From Campylorhamphus procurvoides (Eukaryota > Chordata > Aves > Passeriformes > Dendrocolaptidae), in contig WBMV01003353.1 of NCBI GenBank assembly GCA_013396655.1, positions 124,001 to 188,000 of the forward strand: a DNA stretch of 64,000 nucleotides, written 5' to 3'. Every line of letters begins with the position of its first letter. Positions within the stretch are counted from its first letter, which is position 1. Shown here one piece after another: positions 1 to 10,058 of the stretch. The notes under the pieces were generated by a model, which ran no database searches, was not told where the DNA came from, and was given only the letters and a program-made list of their open reading frames with translations. Both the position numbers and the translations under genes were made by a program.

Positions 1-216
1 CCAGTGAGCACGTCAAGATTCATTTATAGCGTTCAACTGAAGATCCCTAAACCAAAAGAACCCAGTGCCTTTTCCAACTCCTGCCTGAACTTCACCTCTA
101 CCTCTGGTGTTCAAACCCAAAGCACTCTGCTGCTCCCCAAGAAGTGCCAAGGCTGGACTCCTGCAGGTCACACAGCCCCCCCATGGCAGGCAGGACCCAA
201 TGCCCTGCAGACTCAC
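1..216 (-). other. RAPGEF6: RAPGEF6 intron 6 (start only)
   Basis: The sequence downstream of the exon 6 donor runs off the left edge. I see no exon, repeat or RNA gene in it. Confidence 0.8.
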
Positions 217-360
217 CGACACGTAGCTGCTCGAGTCCCCGTGGTCGGTGATGGTCTGGCGCTCGCCCCGCTGGTTGATCCTCCGGTACCTGCGGCGCGA
301 CTGCCGCAGGGGCACCTCCCTCTGCAGGATGCTCTCCTCATTGTCCTTGGAGTTCTCCAC
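217..360 (-). CDS. RAPGEF6: RAPGEF6 coding exon 6 (residues 118-165)
   Basis: A 144-nt phase-0 exon begins VENSKDNEESILQREVP and continues through the basic RQSRRRYRRINQRGERQ block to SSSYVS. The RAPGEF6 counterparts are VENAKDNEDSILQREIP and RQSRRRFRKIN..GERQTITD. The acceptor is TTTCAG and the donor is GTGAGT at 216. The exon is markedly GC- and CpG-rich against its AT-rich introns; several Lys/Arg positions are all Arg here. A 231-codon plus-strand ORF over this region is an antisense shadow. Confidence 0.95.
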
Positions 361-2181
361 CTGAAACACACGGTGAGGCTCCTGGTTAAAGAGCCAGTTC
401 TTCCAGAGCCCCGAGAGGCGCTGGAGCCGCAGGAGGCTCATGGGGCCGGGGCAGCATCGGCTCGGGGCACCGAACCCCGCACACCGCAGTGCCGGAGGCC
501 ACGGCTTCCTTCCAGGAAACTGGGCTTTGTGAAAAAAAAAGGCCAAAAGGCCCACGTATCCTCTGAAAAAATGTCAGTCATCAGTAAAAACCCATCTGCA
601 GCCACACAAGTTCCACACACCGTTCACCTCAGGCGTGGCTTCAACACACAAGTCACCGTTTCGTTGTGTGTTTACAATCTGGCAGAGAGATTGAAGTAGA
701 TCCCTTTTTTATCTGTGTAGTTTTTAAAAGTGTAACTTATTTCTAGTATGAGTCACAGCTAAACAACTTTAAATATTCCAGCTTTTTATACATAGCTACT
801 CCACCCATGTCATACTGCCTTCTAATCGATTCCAGTGGATTATGAAGAAATAACTGGAACTTGATTCACGTCTTAATGTTAAATATTATTTGTGACCAAA
901 TACTAAAAATTAGGTAAATTTATCTTGTTAGTAAAAGCCAACGTGAAATCTTTTATCTCACTAGTTACAATTTTTTTTTCTATAAAAAGCAGTCTCATCC
1001 TTTCCCATTTCCTTTTGATGTTTTGGAAAAATATCTCCCAGCAGGAAGCAGAGCAGACATGCATGCAAATAGCTGCAGTGGGCAAGAAGCTTCTCTACAA
1101 TATGTTTACTATGTAGAGGTTTTTACTGTACTCAGCAGTTTATTTTTACTTTTTCTGTCTGCAGATTTCCCTTGAAAATCCTAAAGATTAAGGCTCTATT
1201 ACTGGAACAGAAGAAGAACCTCTGTGTGGTCTTACACAGCCCTCACTTTGCACACTCAGGTAAATTATCTCAAAATTAAAATTCAAAAGGTATAAAGGAA
1301 TGAAACCCAGACAGATTTAACAGACAGGAACAGGAAAGTAACCAAACCACCTAAACCATCACAAAAGCAAGATCACATCTATTTTCCACATCATTTTTTC
1401 CAAGCAGCTAAGTCTGTCTGAGGTCAGAGGAAGATGCAAGCAGCTGTGCTTGTCTTGTTAGGTTATTTTTGATTCCATAATGCCAAACATACATTAACAA
1501 CAGTTAGAAAAGAAGAGTGAAGCTCACACCACAATATTGCCAAAAAAAGAAATCAGAAAAGCAGAGTTCCCCCAGCAAGAGGTACCCACACTTTTCAACA
1601 GAAAAGGTGAAACAGGACAACGACCAGAGATCCTCCAGTAGTGCTGCTGTCAGTAAGATGGGAGGGAAAATACAAAGCATGCAGGCAGAAACACAAAGAG
1701 GAATTAAAAAATCCTTTTGATCAGGCATTTTGCACCATCAAAAAATGTACTAAGATGCTTGATACAGAAGCCTTCCTTCACCTATCTAGCATAAACATGG
1801 ATTTCTAGTTAGCTGCAATGTTACAAGACCATAAAAAGTGAAATAAGCAGTGAGCTTCTCCAACAGAGCAGACTACCCTGGACCCAAGACACTGCTGAGG
1901 TGGCTGGACAAAGACTCTTCCAAAACTGACTCTTGGCATTAAGAAGTCCTAAACTAAACAGACTAAAGTAAAACACACACTTGGTGAAAGAGGAAATTAT
2001 TTTTCTTTCACAATTCTACCTGAAAACTAAGAAGGGGCATAAATAAAATATTTGTTAGCGCTAAGGCAAAACAAACAAGTGCTGAAAATTGAGAAACTGA
2101 GACCACCTGCTTCCTTCAGTGAGTGCACTGCTGTTGGCAAAACAACATCAGGAAAAAGCAAAGACCTGCACAGCCCCGAGC

Positions 2182-2407
2182 TGCCAGGTGAGCCCAGGGG
2201 TGTCTGGAGCCCACTGGCCAGCAGGGTGTTGGCACCAACCTGCCAGGTGTGCCCAGGGGTGTCTGGAGCCCACTGGCCAGCAGGGTGTTGGCACCAACCT
2301 GCCAGGTGTGCCCAGGGGTGTCTGGAGCCCACTGGCCAGCAGGGTGTTGGCACCAACCTGCCAGGTGTGCCCAGGGGTGTCTGGAGCCCACTGGCCAGCA
2401 GGGTGTT
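2182..2407. repeat. 59-bp minisatellite, about 3.8 copies
   Basis: Units begin at 2182, 2241, 2300 and 2359, each TGCCAGGTGTGCCCAGGGGT followed by the same 39 bases. Copies are almost identical (the first has GAG where later ones have GTG). Each unit carries an inverted TGGCA...TGCCA pair spanning the junction. It is GC-rich, in RAPGEF6 intron 5, and has no spacers or palindromic layout that would suggest a CRISPR array. Confidence 0.95.
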
Positions 2408-2640
2408 AGGGCTATGCAGGAGCAGGACAGGCAGCCCTCACTCAGCCCTGACTTCCACTGCTTCAAAGGAGGAATTCCTGCTGGCAGGGAGGGGTCCCCA
2501 TCACCCTTCTCACCCCCCTCCAGTGGGATGGACACCCTCCAGGGGAATTCAGGGAGCACAGCATCCCTGGCAGAGCAGTCAGGCTTCCAGGTCAGATGGA
2601 CACACTGCCCTGCAGACTGCCTCTCGTTATTTCAGTTTCC

Positions 2641-2962
2641 ATACAGAATCATGGAATTGTGAAGGCTGGAAAAGGCCTCTAGGATCATGAGGTCCAACCA
2701 TTCCCCCAGCACTGCCAAGGCCACCACTAACCCATGTCCCACATCTGTTTGGCTGTTAAATCCCCCCAGGAATGGTGACTGCACCTGGGCAGCTGTGCCA
2801 GGGCTTGACAACCCTTCCCATGTCAACATTTTCCAAATATCCAATCTAAACCTTTCCTGGCATAACTCGAGGCCATTCCCTCCCTGTCCCTGTTCCCTGG
2901 GAGCAGACCCCCCCAGGTCCCCTCTCCTGTCAGGAGCTGCAGAGCCAGAAGGTCCTCCCTGA
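2641..2962 (-). mobile_element. CR1-type LINE fragment (3' end), antisense to the plus strand
   Basis: The block opens with the hallmark reversed CR1 tail (CAGAATCATGGAATTGTGAAG, GGATCATGAGGTCCAACCAT) and continues through the reversed 3'UTR (CTTTCCTGGCATAACTCGAG, CCTGTCCCTGTTCCCTGGGA). It is a 5'-truncated, non-coding copy, as usual for CR1. Confidence 0.8.
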
Positions 2963-4237
2963 GGATGCTCCTTTCCCTGAGGATGCTCCCACAGCCCCAG
3001 GTTCCCCCACAGCACTGGCTACCAGACAGAAATGCAGAAGGACCACAGGATGTCCCCAGGGTCCCTCTGCAGCCCAAGCCAGCAATGAAGTATCTTCCCC
3101 CCTAAATATCACACTGCTCTGCTGAAATCTTACACTCACATCTGGAGAAGAAAATGAAAGCACCAAGGAACAACAGAGAGGACACTCCAGAACACCGAGA
3201 TACGCTGCCATTCCAGGCCATTTTCTTAAGTGATAAATGGGCCCATTATTAATTCAATAGATTGCTCAGCCTCCAAAAATATGAGTTACAATGCCCATTC
3301 ACACACTATCTGTTATCCTCATTAACTCAAGTTGACCACATTTTATGGCCTTTAAAATGGGTCAGTTCCCAGAGGATTCCCACTACAAAACTGATTTACA
3401 TTCCAAAATGATAGGAGAGAGGGGAAAAAAAAATCAGTCACGAGTAGGGAATGATAGTGTTCTTTAAATCCATTAAAGGAGCCAACTAATTATTTTGCTT
3501 GAAGATAAATATTCATTATGTATTAAAACTCGTTATTATGTTGCAAATTAAAAACGAGAGAAAATAAAAGAATTAAGATAAATTAATAAGTGTTAATCAG
3601 GGAAATGAAACTCAAGTACACCTTGTGTCAGTGCAGATCATTAGCAAGGTGCACACCACCACACTGATGCTTTTTTCTCACCCTGTTTGCAGTACTACTC
3701 AGAAAATACAGTTAACAGCATCTTTAGCTACATTTATCTGCAAAACATGAACATAAAAATAATGAAGAAACAATTCTGTACTTTTAATTCTCTGATTTTC
3801 CTACAGGAAAAGTAAGATACTTTTAACGGTCTCTGTACTCTCACTGGCATTTAATTACAACTATCCACAATCCAAGAGGTTTCAACCCCAGTGAGCTGCT
3901 GCCTGGGCTGCACCTCTGTGTCCAGGAGCAGCCAGCAGTGCCTGAGGCTGCTGACATGGCCAGGGCTGGGCTCCTCTGACAACACTAGCACAGTTGTGGC
4001 TACTCAAGTTACACACACAGCACGACTTTCTTCATGAAATATTGTAAGAGGGCCGGTTTCTCTCTGGTAGCACACACTGTACACGAGCTCCTCTTGTGTT
4101 TGCATCTCCCTGTATTTACCTTTTCTTTTTTACAATAGTGATATGATCAAAGAAGGATGTAGGTATTTCTTAAGAATTTCATATTCTATTTTTCCCATGG
4201 AATGTATTTCATCTTGCAAATGCAGTGACTCAGTCAC

Positions 4238-4377
4238 CAGCCACCTCCACCAGCCCAGGTTGCTCCAAGCCCTGTCCAACCTGGTCTTGGACACTCCCAG
4301 GGCAGGTGCAGCCACAGCTTCTCTGGGCACCCTGTGCCAGGGCCTGCCCACCCTCCCAGGGAAGGATTCCTTCCCAA
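4238..4377 (-). mobile_element. CR1-type LINE fragment, antisense
   Basis: It contains the CR1 3'UTR pieces TTGCTCCAAGCCCTGTCCAA, GTGCAGCCACAGCTTCTCTG and CACCCTGTGCCAGGGCCTGC. The terminal tail is missing, so it is truncated at both ends. The same core recurs at 45893-46123 and, reversed, at 7243-7482. Confidence 0.85.
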
Positions 4378-5775
4378 CAGTTAACAGACAGGACTGGCTA
4401 AGTGAGTTTGGCATTCTGGATGGAGACAAGGTGCCAGGAGCAGTGATTTGCAAGGCTCAGCCCACCCCACCGGACTGGGGCACACTCTGCCCCCCAAGAC
4501 CTCGACAACAGCAATTTAAAAAGTTAAAATGCAAAGCAGCAACGGCAAACCAGAGTGCCTGGGGCATCCCTGTGACATGGCTGCACCCAAAGAGTCCTGT
4601 GCCACCCCTCAAGGCACAAATCCCGCCCCAAAACTCCAGCTTTGAGAAGAGACTGGGTAACTGGGGATAAAATAAAGAAACTGCTTCACTCCAGAGGATG
4701 GAGACAGGCTTCTTGCACTCTTAACCTGCACTTCATGGCAGACTGTAGCTTCAAATGTGTGCTGCAGCAAAGGGCATATTGCTGATGGTATCAGAGCCCA
4801 TGAGCAGAGGCAGAGTGACACTGCACAAGGACAGCCAGTGTGCCTGGGACAGGGCACCAGTGACACCCTGCTGGTGCTGTACTGTGAGACACAGATGTCT
4901 TACAGAGGCTGAATGCTCACACACTCAGTGAGTAAGGGGCACTGTCAGATATTAATGTTCCCATATCTAGACCTAAGGCACCTAAATCAATAGCAGTCTG
5001 GAGATCTGAGACTGATGAACAGACACGTGGCTTCTCAGCACCACAAACAGTTTTGTGGCAGCTCCATTAACAACATGTAAGATGAAAGTTGAAGGAGCTC
5101 TCCCCCTGTCCCCAGGCACACCACTGGGGTAGCTCAGCCTGAAGGATGGAAAAGCCACCCTAACCTTCCAGCTGCTGACATCATTTGTGCATCAACCCAG
5201 GAAGGACCAGGCTGCCCTCCAGAAGCAACACTGCATTATCATCTGGACACACACCTGGCAGCACCAGTAAGCTTTGTGAGGAAGCAGAAGGAATCCTGGC
5301 CATTGAGGGTGGTGACAACTAAGCTGAAAACCTTATTCTTCAAGCTTGGCTAAGCACTCCCACGTTTCTCCTCTTGCCCACAAGCCTTCCCACTATGTGG
5401 CACTGGAAGGGCTTGGAGGCAGAAGGCCAATCAAAGCAATGAACTGGGGGATGGGGGTGTAAATCAAACAGTCAGGATAGAAGTCTGTCACTGCCTGACT
5501 CAGGAACGCTCAACTCAGCCGTGACTGGTAGGCTTTTGAAACTCAAGTAAGCATAATTTTAGAAAGAATGACCTAATCATCATCACCATTTACCCATCTA
5601 GATTAAATTTACATAGCTACTGCTGTTACCAGAGCAGCCATAGGTATAATTGAAATCAAGGCAATTTTGCTGCAATTTTATAGAATACTTTACAATAAGC
5701 TTTCTGCTGTAAAAGAGAAAGAATTTGCTGAAACCAGCAATAGATTTAAATACATATGAAAAAAATCTGTCTTAC

Positions 5776-5845
5776 CACAATCATTTCTGAAGGCTCCAGT
5801 ATGATACATTCGCATCCTCGCTTTCCTCCAGACTGCTTGCCAAAA
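5776..5845 (-). CDS. RAPGEF6: RAPGEF6 coding exon 5 (residues 94-117)
   Basis: A 70-nt exon encodes (S)FGKQSGGKRGCECIILEPSE followed by MIV, matching the family segment SFGKQFGGKRGCDCLVLEPSEMIV. The acceptor is CTCTAG and the donor is GTAAGA. It closes the first cNMP-binding-like domain. No canonical phosphate-binding cassette with the conserved Glu and Arg that contact cyclic nucleotide is visible here, in line with PDZ-GEF proteins not being regarded as cAMP-activated. The next exon follows 5.4 kb downstream. Confidence 0.94.
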
Positions 5846-7242
5846 CTAGAGTGGGATGGACAAAAGCAAACAAAAAAGGAAAGAGATGAACAGCCTATTT
5901 TACCTTTTCAGTAACAAAAATAATTGGCAATGGCACATGTTGTTAAAAAAAAAAGACAAAAAAGATTGATGAAAACTACTGTGTGAAAAATTCCAGCCAG
6001 ATAGTATCATTATCATATTTTTTTAATTTATTCAGCAACCCTCTTCATGGCCTGCTATGGAACATCTGAATATAAAGAATGCTCTTTTGTAAAATCATCA
6101 ATACTTGCAGATACTCAGAACCACTCCTAATACATTTCAGTTCTGACAAGAAAACATTAGTAAATTTTAAACATTTAACAGGTTTTGAAAAAACAAATAC
6201 ACATAAATTCCAACGGCTCCAAAATAGCATTTCACACTTAGCATTTTCAAGAGGAGTTCCCTCAACTCCACATCACCCCTTCGAGCAAGGGGGAGGACAG
6301 AGACCCTCTGACACCAAGCTTTGGGAGGAACAGAGACACTCTTCTCTAACACTGAGCCTTAACTTGTGACCTCTGTCTTTATGTTGTTTCTTGTACCATC
6401 AAAAGCAGCTTATTGTTATGATGGGCCTTCTTTAAGCAGTTGGAAAAACCACAAAAGCAGCCAAGTACGATGGGCAGTGTCAACAGCAACTAAGGAAAGC
6501 AGCCAAAAGCAACCTGATGTGCTTCAGCTCATCAACTTTAACACAGAACTTCCTTCAGGGCACCCAAGAGCAGAGGTGGCTTCAGGGGAACCACCTCTGG
6601 AGAAGGCACCAGGTGAGCAGATCTGAGGGTGCTAGAGCTACCAGCGAAGAAGAGCTGAGCTAGACATTGCTGGGGCCAGAGGGGTGTGTTCCAGACCAGT
6701 AACCTCTTAAATCCCTCCACTTGGGGCTGGAGTGGCACCTGGAATCGAGAATATCTGACCTCTGAGAGAGAGGGAGAGCCCAGATCACACAAAAGACCCT
6801 CTGTGCTGAGCAGAGCAGGGGCTGGACCAGCATGAGCAGCTCAGGAGCTGCAGGTGCCACGTTGCAAACACAGCCTGTCAGAGCCCATCAGGGTTTCACA
6901 CCGCCCAGCAGGTGAGACAGCTGAAGCATCAGCTAACGCAGAGCAGGGATCCATGTGTGAATTACAAGTGAGTTAAGACAAGTGTGGAGACAAACCCTTG
7001 AAAAGTGGGTCAGCTCCATCTGTTTGCACTGAGGTTGCCTTTGGGAAGTACATGTGAAGCTCCAGCCACAGGAGATCTGAGTCACAGGCACGGTCACCTT
7101 GGAGGCAAAGGTCCAAGGAACACCACCACTTTGACCAAAGCCTTTAAACTTGTCAGTGGAGCACCCCAAAACTTCTGCAGCGTGTGTGCACTTCCAGGAA
7201 AAGAGATTAAGCCACTAAACTGAAGCAAAGCTCAACTAGCTG

Positions 7243-7482
7243 AAGGAGGGGAGGTTTGGATTAGATATTAGGAAGGTGTTCTTTCCAAGGAGGGTGGGCA
7301 GGCCCTGGCACAGGTTGGGCAGAGAAGCTGTGGCTGCCCCTGGATCCCTGGGAGTGTCCAAGGCCAGGTTGGACAGGGCTTGGAGCACCCTGGGCTGGTG
7401 GAAGGTGTCCCTGCCCATGGCACAGGTGGGACTGGATGGGCTTTAAAGTCCCTTCCAACCCAAACCAGGCTGTGATCCTGTG
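7243..7482 (+). mobile_element. CR1-type LINE 3' end
   Basis: It starts with AGGTTTGGATTAGATATTAG and ends with CCTTCCAACCCAAACCAGGC followed by TGTGATCCTGTGA, the canonical CR1 3' end in sense orientation. It is 5'-truncated with no reverse-transcriptase coding part. Confidence 0.88.
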
Positions 7483-8016
7483 ACACTTAAGTGAGGCTTC
7501 AGAATATTCCAACAAAGAAATCAGTGTAATCCAGTCAGCACAAATAATTACAATTAGCAGGAGCACAGCAGCTTCCACTGTTGAGCTTTGATTTTGCTAA
7601 TGGTCTACTGAAGAAAAAAAAAATATTTCATTACATGATTGCCATGGAGCCATAAATGACTCCATAAATGACAACTAAAATCTTCTCACCCAGACCAGAG
7701 AAGCACAGGTTTCACACGGAAAACTGGCATTTTCACACAACTATAGTAAGAAATTCAGAGCTAAAATTTTCATGCCTTCTTTCATGCTCTTTCCACACAG
7801 CATGTGATCCAGGCATGACAGTCCTGTGTATTTGCAAAACACAAAAAGAATGGCTAAACTCCTTTCACTAATAAAACAAAGTTAATTCAGTTCAGAAAAT
7901 ACAGAAATGTCATTCTTAACGTCAGCTCCAACTTCGAGGCCAACTGAAAATTCCATGTTAGGGAAACACCAAAAGGCAAAGTGAGACCAACTTTGCTACA
8001 GGACCATCTGCAATTG

Positions 8017-8115
8017 AAAAAAAAAAAACTAAAACAAAAACAAAAACCAAACCAAACAAACAAAAACCAAAACCAACCAACCAAACAAAAACAAAACAAA
8101 AAACCCACCACTAAA
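8017..8115. repeat. A-rich CAAA/CCAAA simple repeat
   Basis: About 100 bases composed almost only of A and C on the plus strand (AAACAAAAACCAAACC-type units) following a run of 12 A. No retroposed gene was recognised next to it. Confidence 0.85.
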
Positions 8116-9938
8116 ATTCTACAGGGATTCTGTGCAACTGGAAGTTTCAGTTTTTGCAGCATTTTAAAAACAGGAATAATCACCATCAGTTTTATCACAA
8201 AACAGACTCTTACTACTCCTGTTATGTCTCCTGTTGTTAGGAAAGGACTCCAATTTCCTGCTGCAGGTTGTTCAAGCACAGGATTTTTGTTGTGCAACAA
8301 CAGTTTATCAAACTGCTGGAGGTCGAGGAAGGGTTGTTTTGGTTTTTGTTTTGCTTTACATAAATACTTCCCTGAAATTCCCAACTGTCCAGTCCCCTCT
8401 GCTTCTGTTGCAGCGTTTGCTAATTGGGTAATGGCAGCAAACCCTCAGGAGGCAGGGAAGAGTGCCTGGAACAGAGGTCATGCTCTTGGCACCATCCCTT
8501 CTGCTCCAGCAGCCACTTTCCAACCACCAAACACTCGGAAAAGGATTATGTTCCAAAGACAAAACCCACCCTGCTAATCCTAAAGTACTCATATTAACCA
8601 GTCAATAGGCCAAGTTGAATTATTTCCTGGTGCCCATCACGGATGGTGTATTGATTGTTCCACAAGAGAGCTCCTTCCAAAGGAGGAGGCAGCATATGGT
8701 TCTTCCCCAGCAAAACCACCACTATGTCTTAAAAATACCAGTTTTTAACATTCTAAATTAATGTACACAACATGTTTTAGAAACGTGGATTTTAACTTGC
8801 TTAATGACTTACTCCCTATTTTTTCTTTAGAATACAAATAGCTTCTCTCTCAGTTAAGAGGTTTGCTGACATCAATATACTTCACTAACCTGCCAGTTAC
8901 AATCCAGCCTTCAGAATAATGTTCATTCCAAACTTGGACTTGGAACATTCTTCCAAAGGGGAAGGAACATTTCTGTGATAACAAATTACTTGGAGGTCTT
9001 TACTTGGCCATAGAAGACCCCCCCAAACCTAAAATAGGCTGTTTTTCAAAGGTCAGCAGACCCCCACATCCCCTCAAGCCCACAGATGTCACTTCCCAGG
9101 GCCAGGTTTGCTGCTGGGGAGGTGGGATCTGAGCTCCTCTGCTGACAAACCATCCCAGCAGCCTCCCCAGCCATGAGCACATCCCTTAACACCAAGTCTT
9201 CTTGATGTCACATGTGGCAGGAGACACAAGACAATCAGGAAAGCCTCATTAAGGTACAGCACCTTGCACACACTTTAGTGCTTTCAAGCAGAGTGTGGGA
9301 AAAATAATCCAATTAAAAATTTAAATTAACACTCAAAGTGTGAGAAAACATGAAAGTAATGTAAATTAAGCTCTATTTACAATATAAGCTGTGTCAAAGG
9401 ACATACTACCACTGGTATAACCGTTAAAGCTTTAAGTGATCCAACAATTTAATTGGCTGTTAAAATATGCATGATTTAAATAAATCTTAAATTTAATATC
9501 ATTATAGCCTCCCATTGCTGGAAAAAGTCAGCACTATAAAACTACGCTACCATTTTTTTTATTTATAATTTTATTGTACACTCCTGTCACTTAATATTCA
9601 GCTATTACATCTGCATCATTAATTTTCAGACATTCACTCACTGCCCTGCAACACTGTCATGGGAAAAAAATGCCTTCCACATACCAAAGGCAGCTTTGTT
9701 TATCCTTGACTTATGGATGCCTCACTTGCAAGAAACCTTGTTTTCCTCCTGATTCACCACTAACCATAATTAAAAATGCTTAAGTAATTGCATCATGTGA
9801 CAAAGGAATGCAAGTTAAACTGACATGATATCCTATGGCAACCACTAAGGAGTGTTCAGGCCATGGGATCAGAGTGGAGCTACTGAAATATGAAAGGCCA
9901 GCACTGCAGGTAACAGTTCTCAGGGCCAGGCACCACCA

Positions 9939-10058
9939 GGCCAGGCTGGACAGGGCAGGGAGCACTGGGATACTGGAAGGTGTCCCTGCCCAGGGCAGGG
10001 GGTGGAACTGCAGGAGCTTTAAGGTCCCTTCCAACCCAAACCAGTCTGTGATTCTGAT
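9939..10058 (+). mobile_element. CR1-type LINE 3' end (short)
   Basis: It contains GGCTGGACAGGGCAGGGAGC and CCTTCCAACCCAAACCAGTC followed by TGTGATTCTGA. It is a short sense-strand CR1 tail. Confidence 0.82.

Larger units (their letters stand above)
361..5775 (-). other. RAPGEF6: RAPGEF6 intron 5
   Basis: A 5.4-kb AT-rich intron. It holds two antisense CR1 fragments (about 2641-2962 and 4238-4377), a 59-bp tandem repeat (2182-2407) and an AT-rich block rich in TAAT cores (about 3240-3610). Short ORFs in it have no recognisable homology and overlap the repeats. Nothing else is evident. Confidence 0.85.

Noticed and set aside
4..699. 231-codon plus-strand ORF
   Set aside because: It is antisense to RAPGEF6 exon 6 and its flanks. 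The minus strand gives the family protein with proper splice sites, and the plus translation has no recognisable domain.
2182..2407. CRISPR-like regular array
   Set aside because: Units are directly abutting tandem copies with no distinct spacers, in a bird intron. It is a minisatellite.
8017..8115. Possible poly(A) tail of a processed pseudogene
   Set aside because: The tract is a CAAA/CCAAA simple repeat rather than a pure tail, and no retrocopied coding sequence was recognised next to it.
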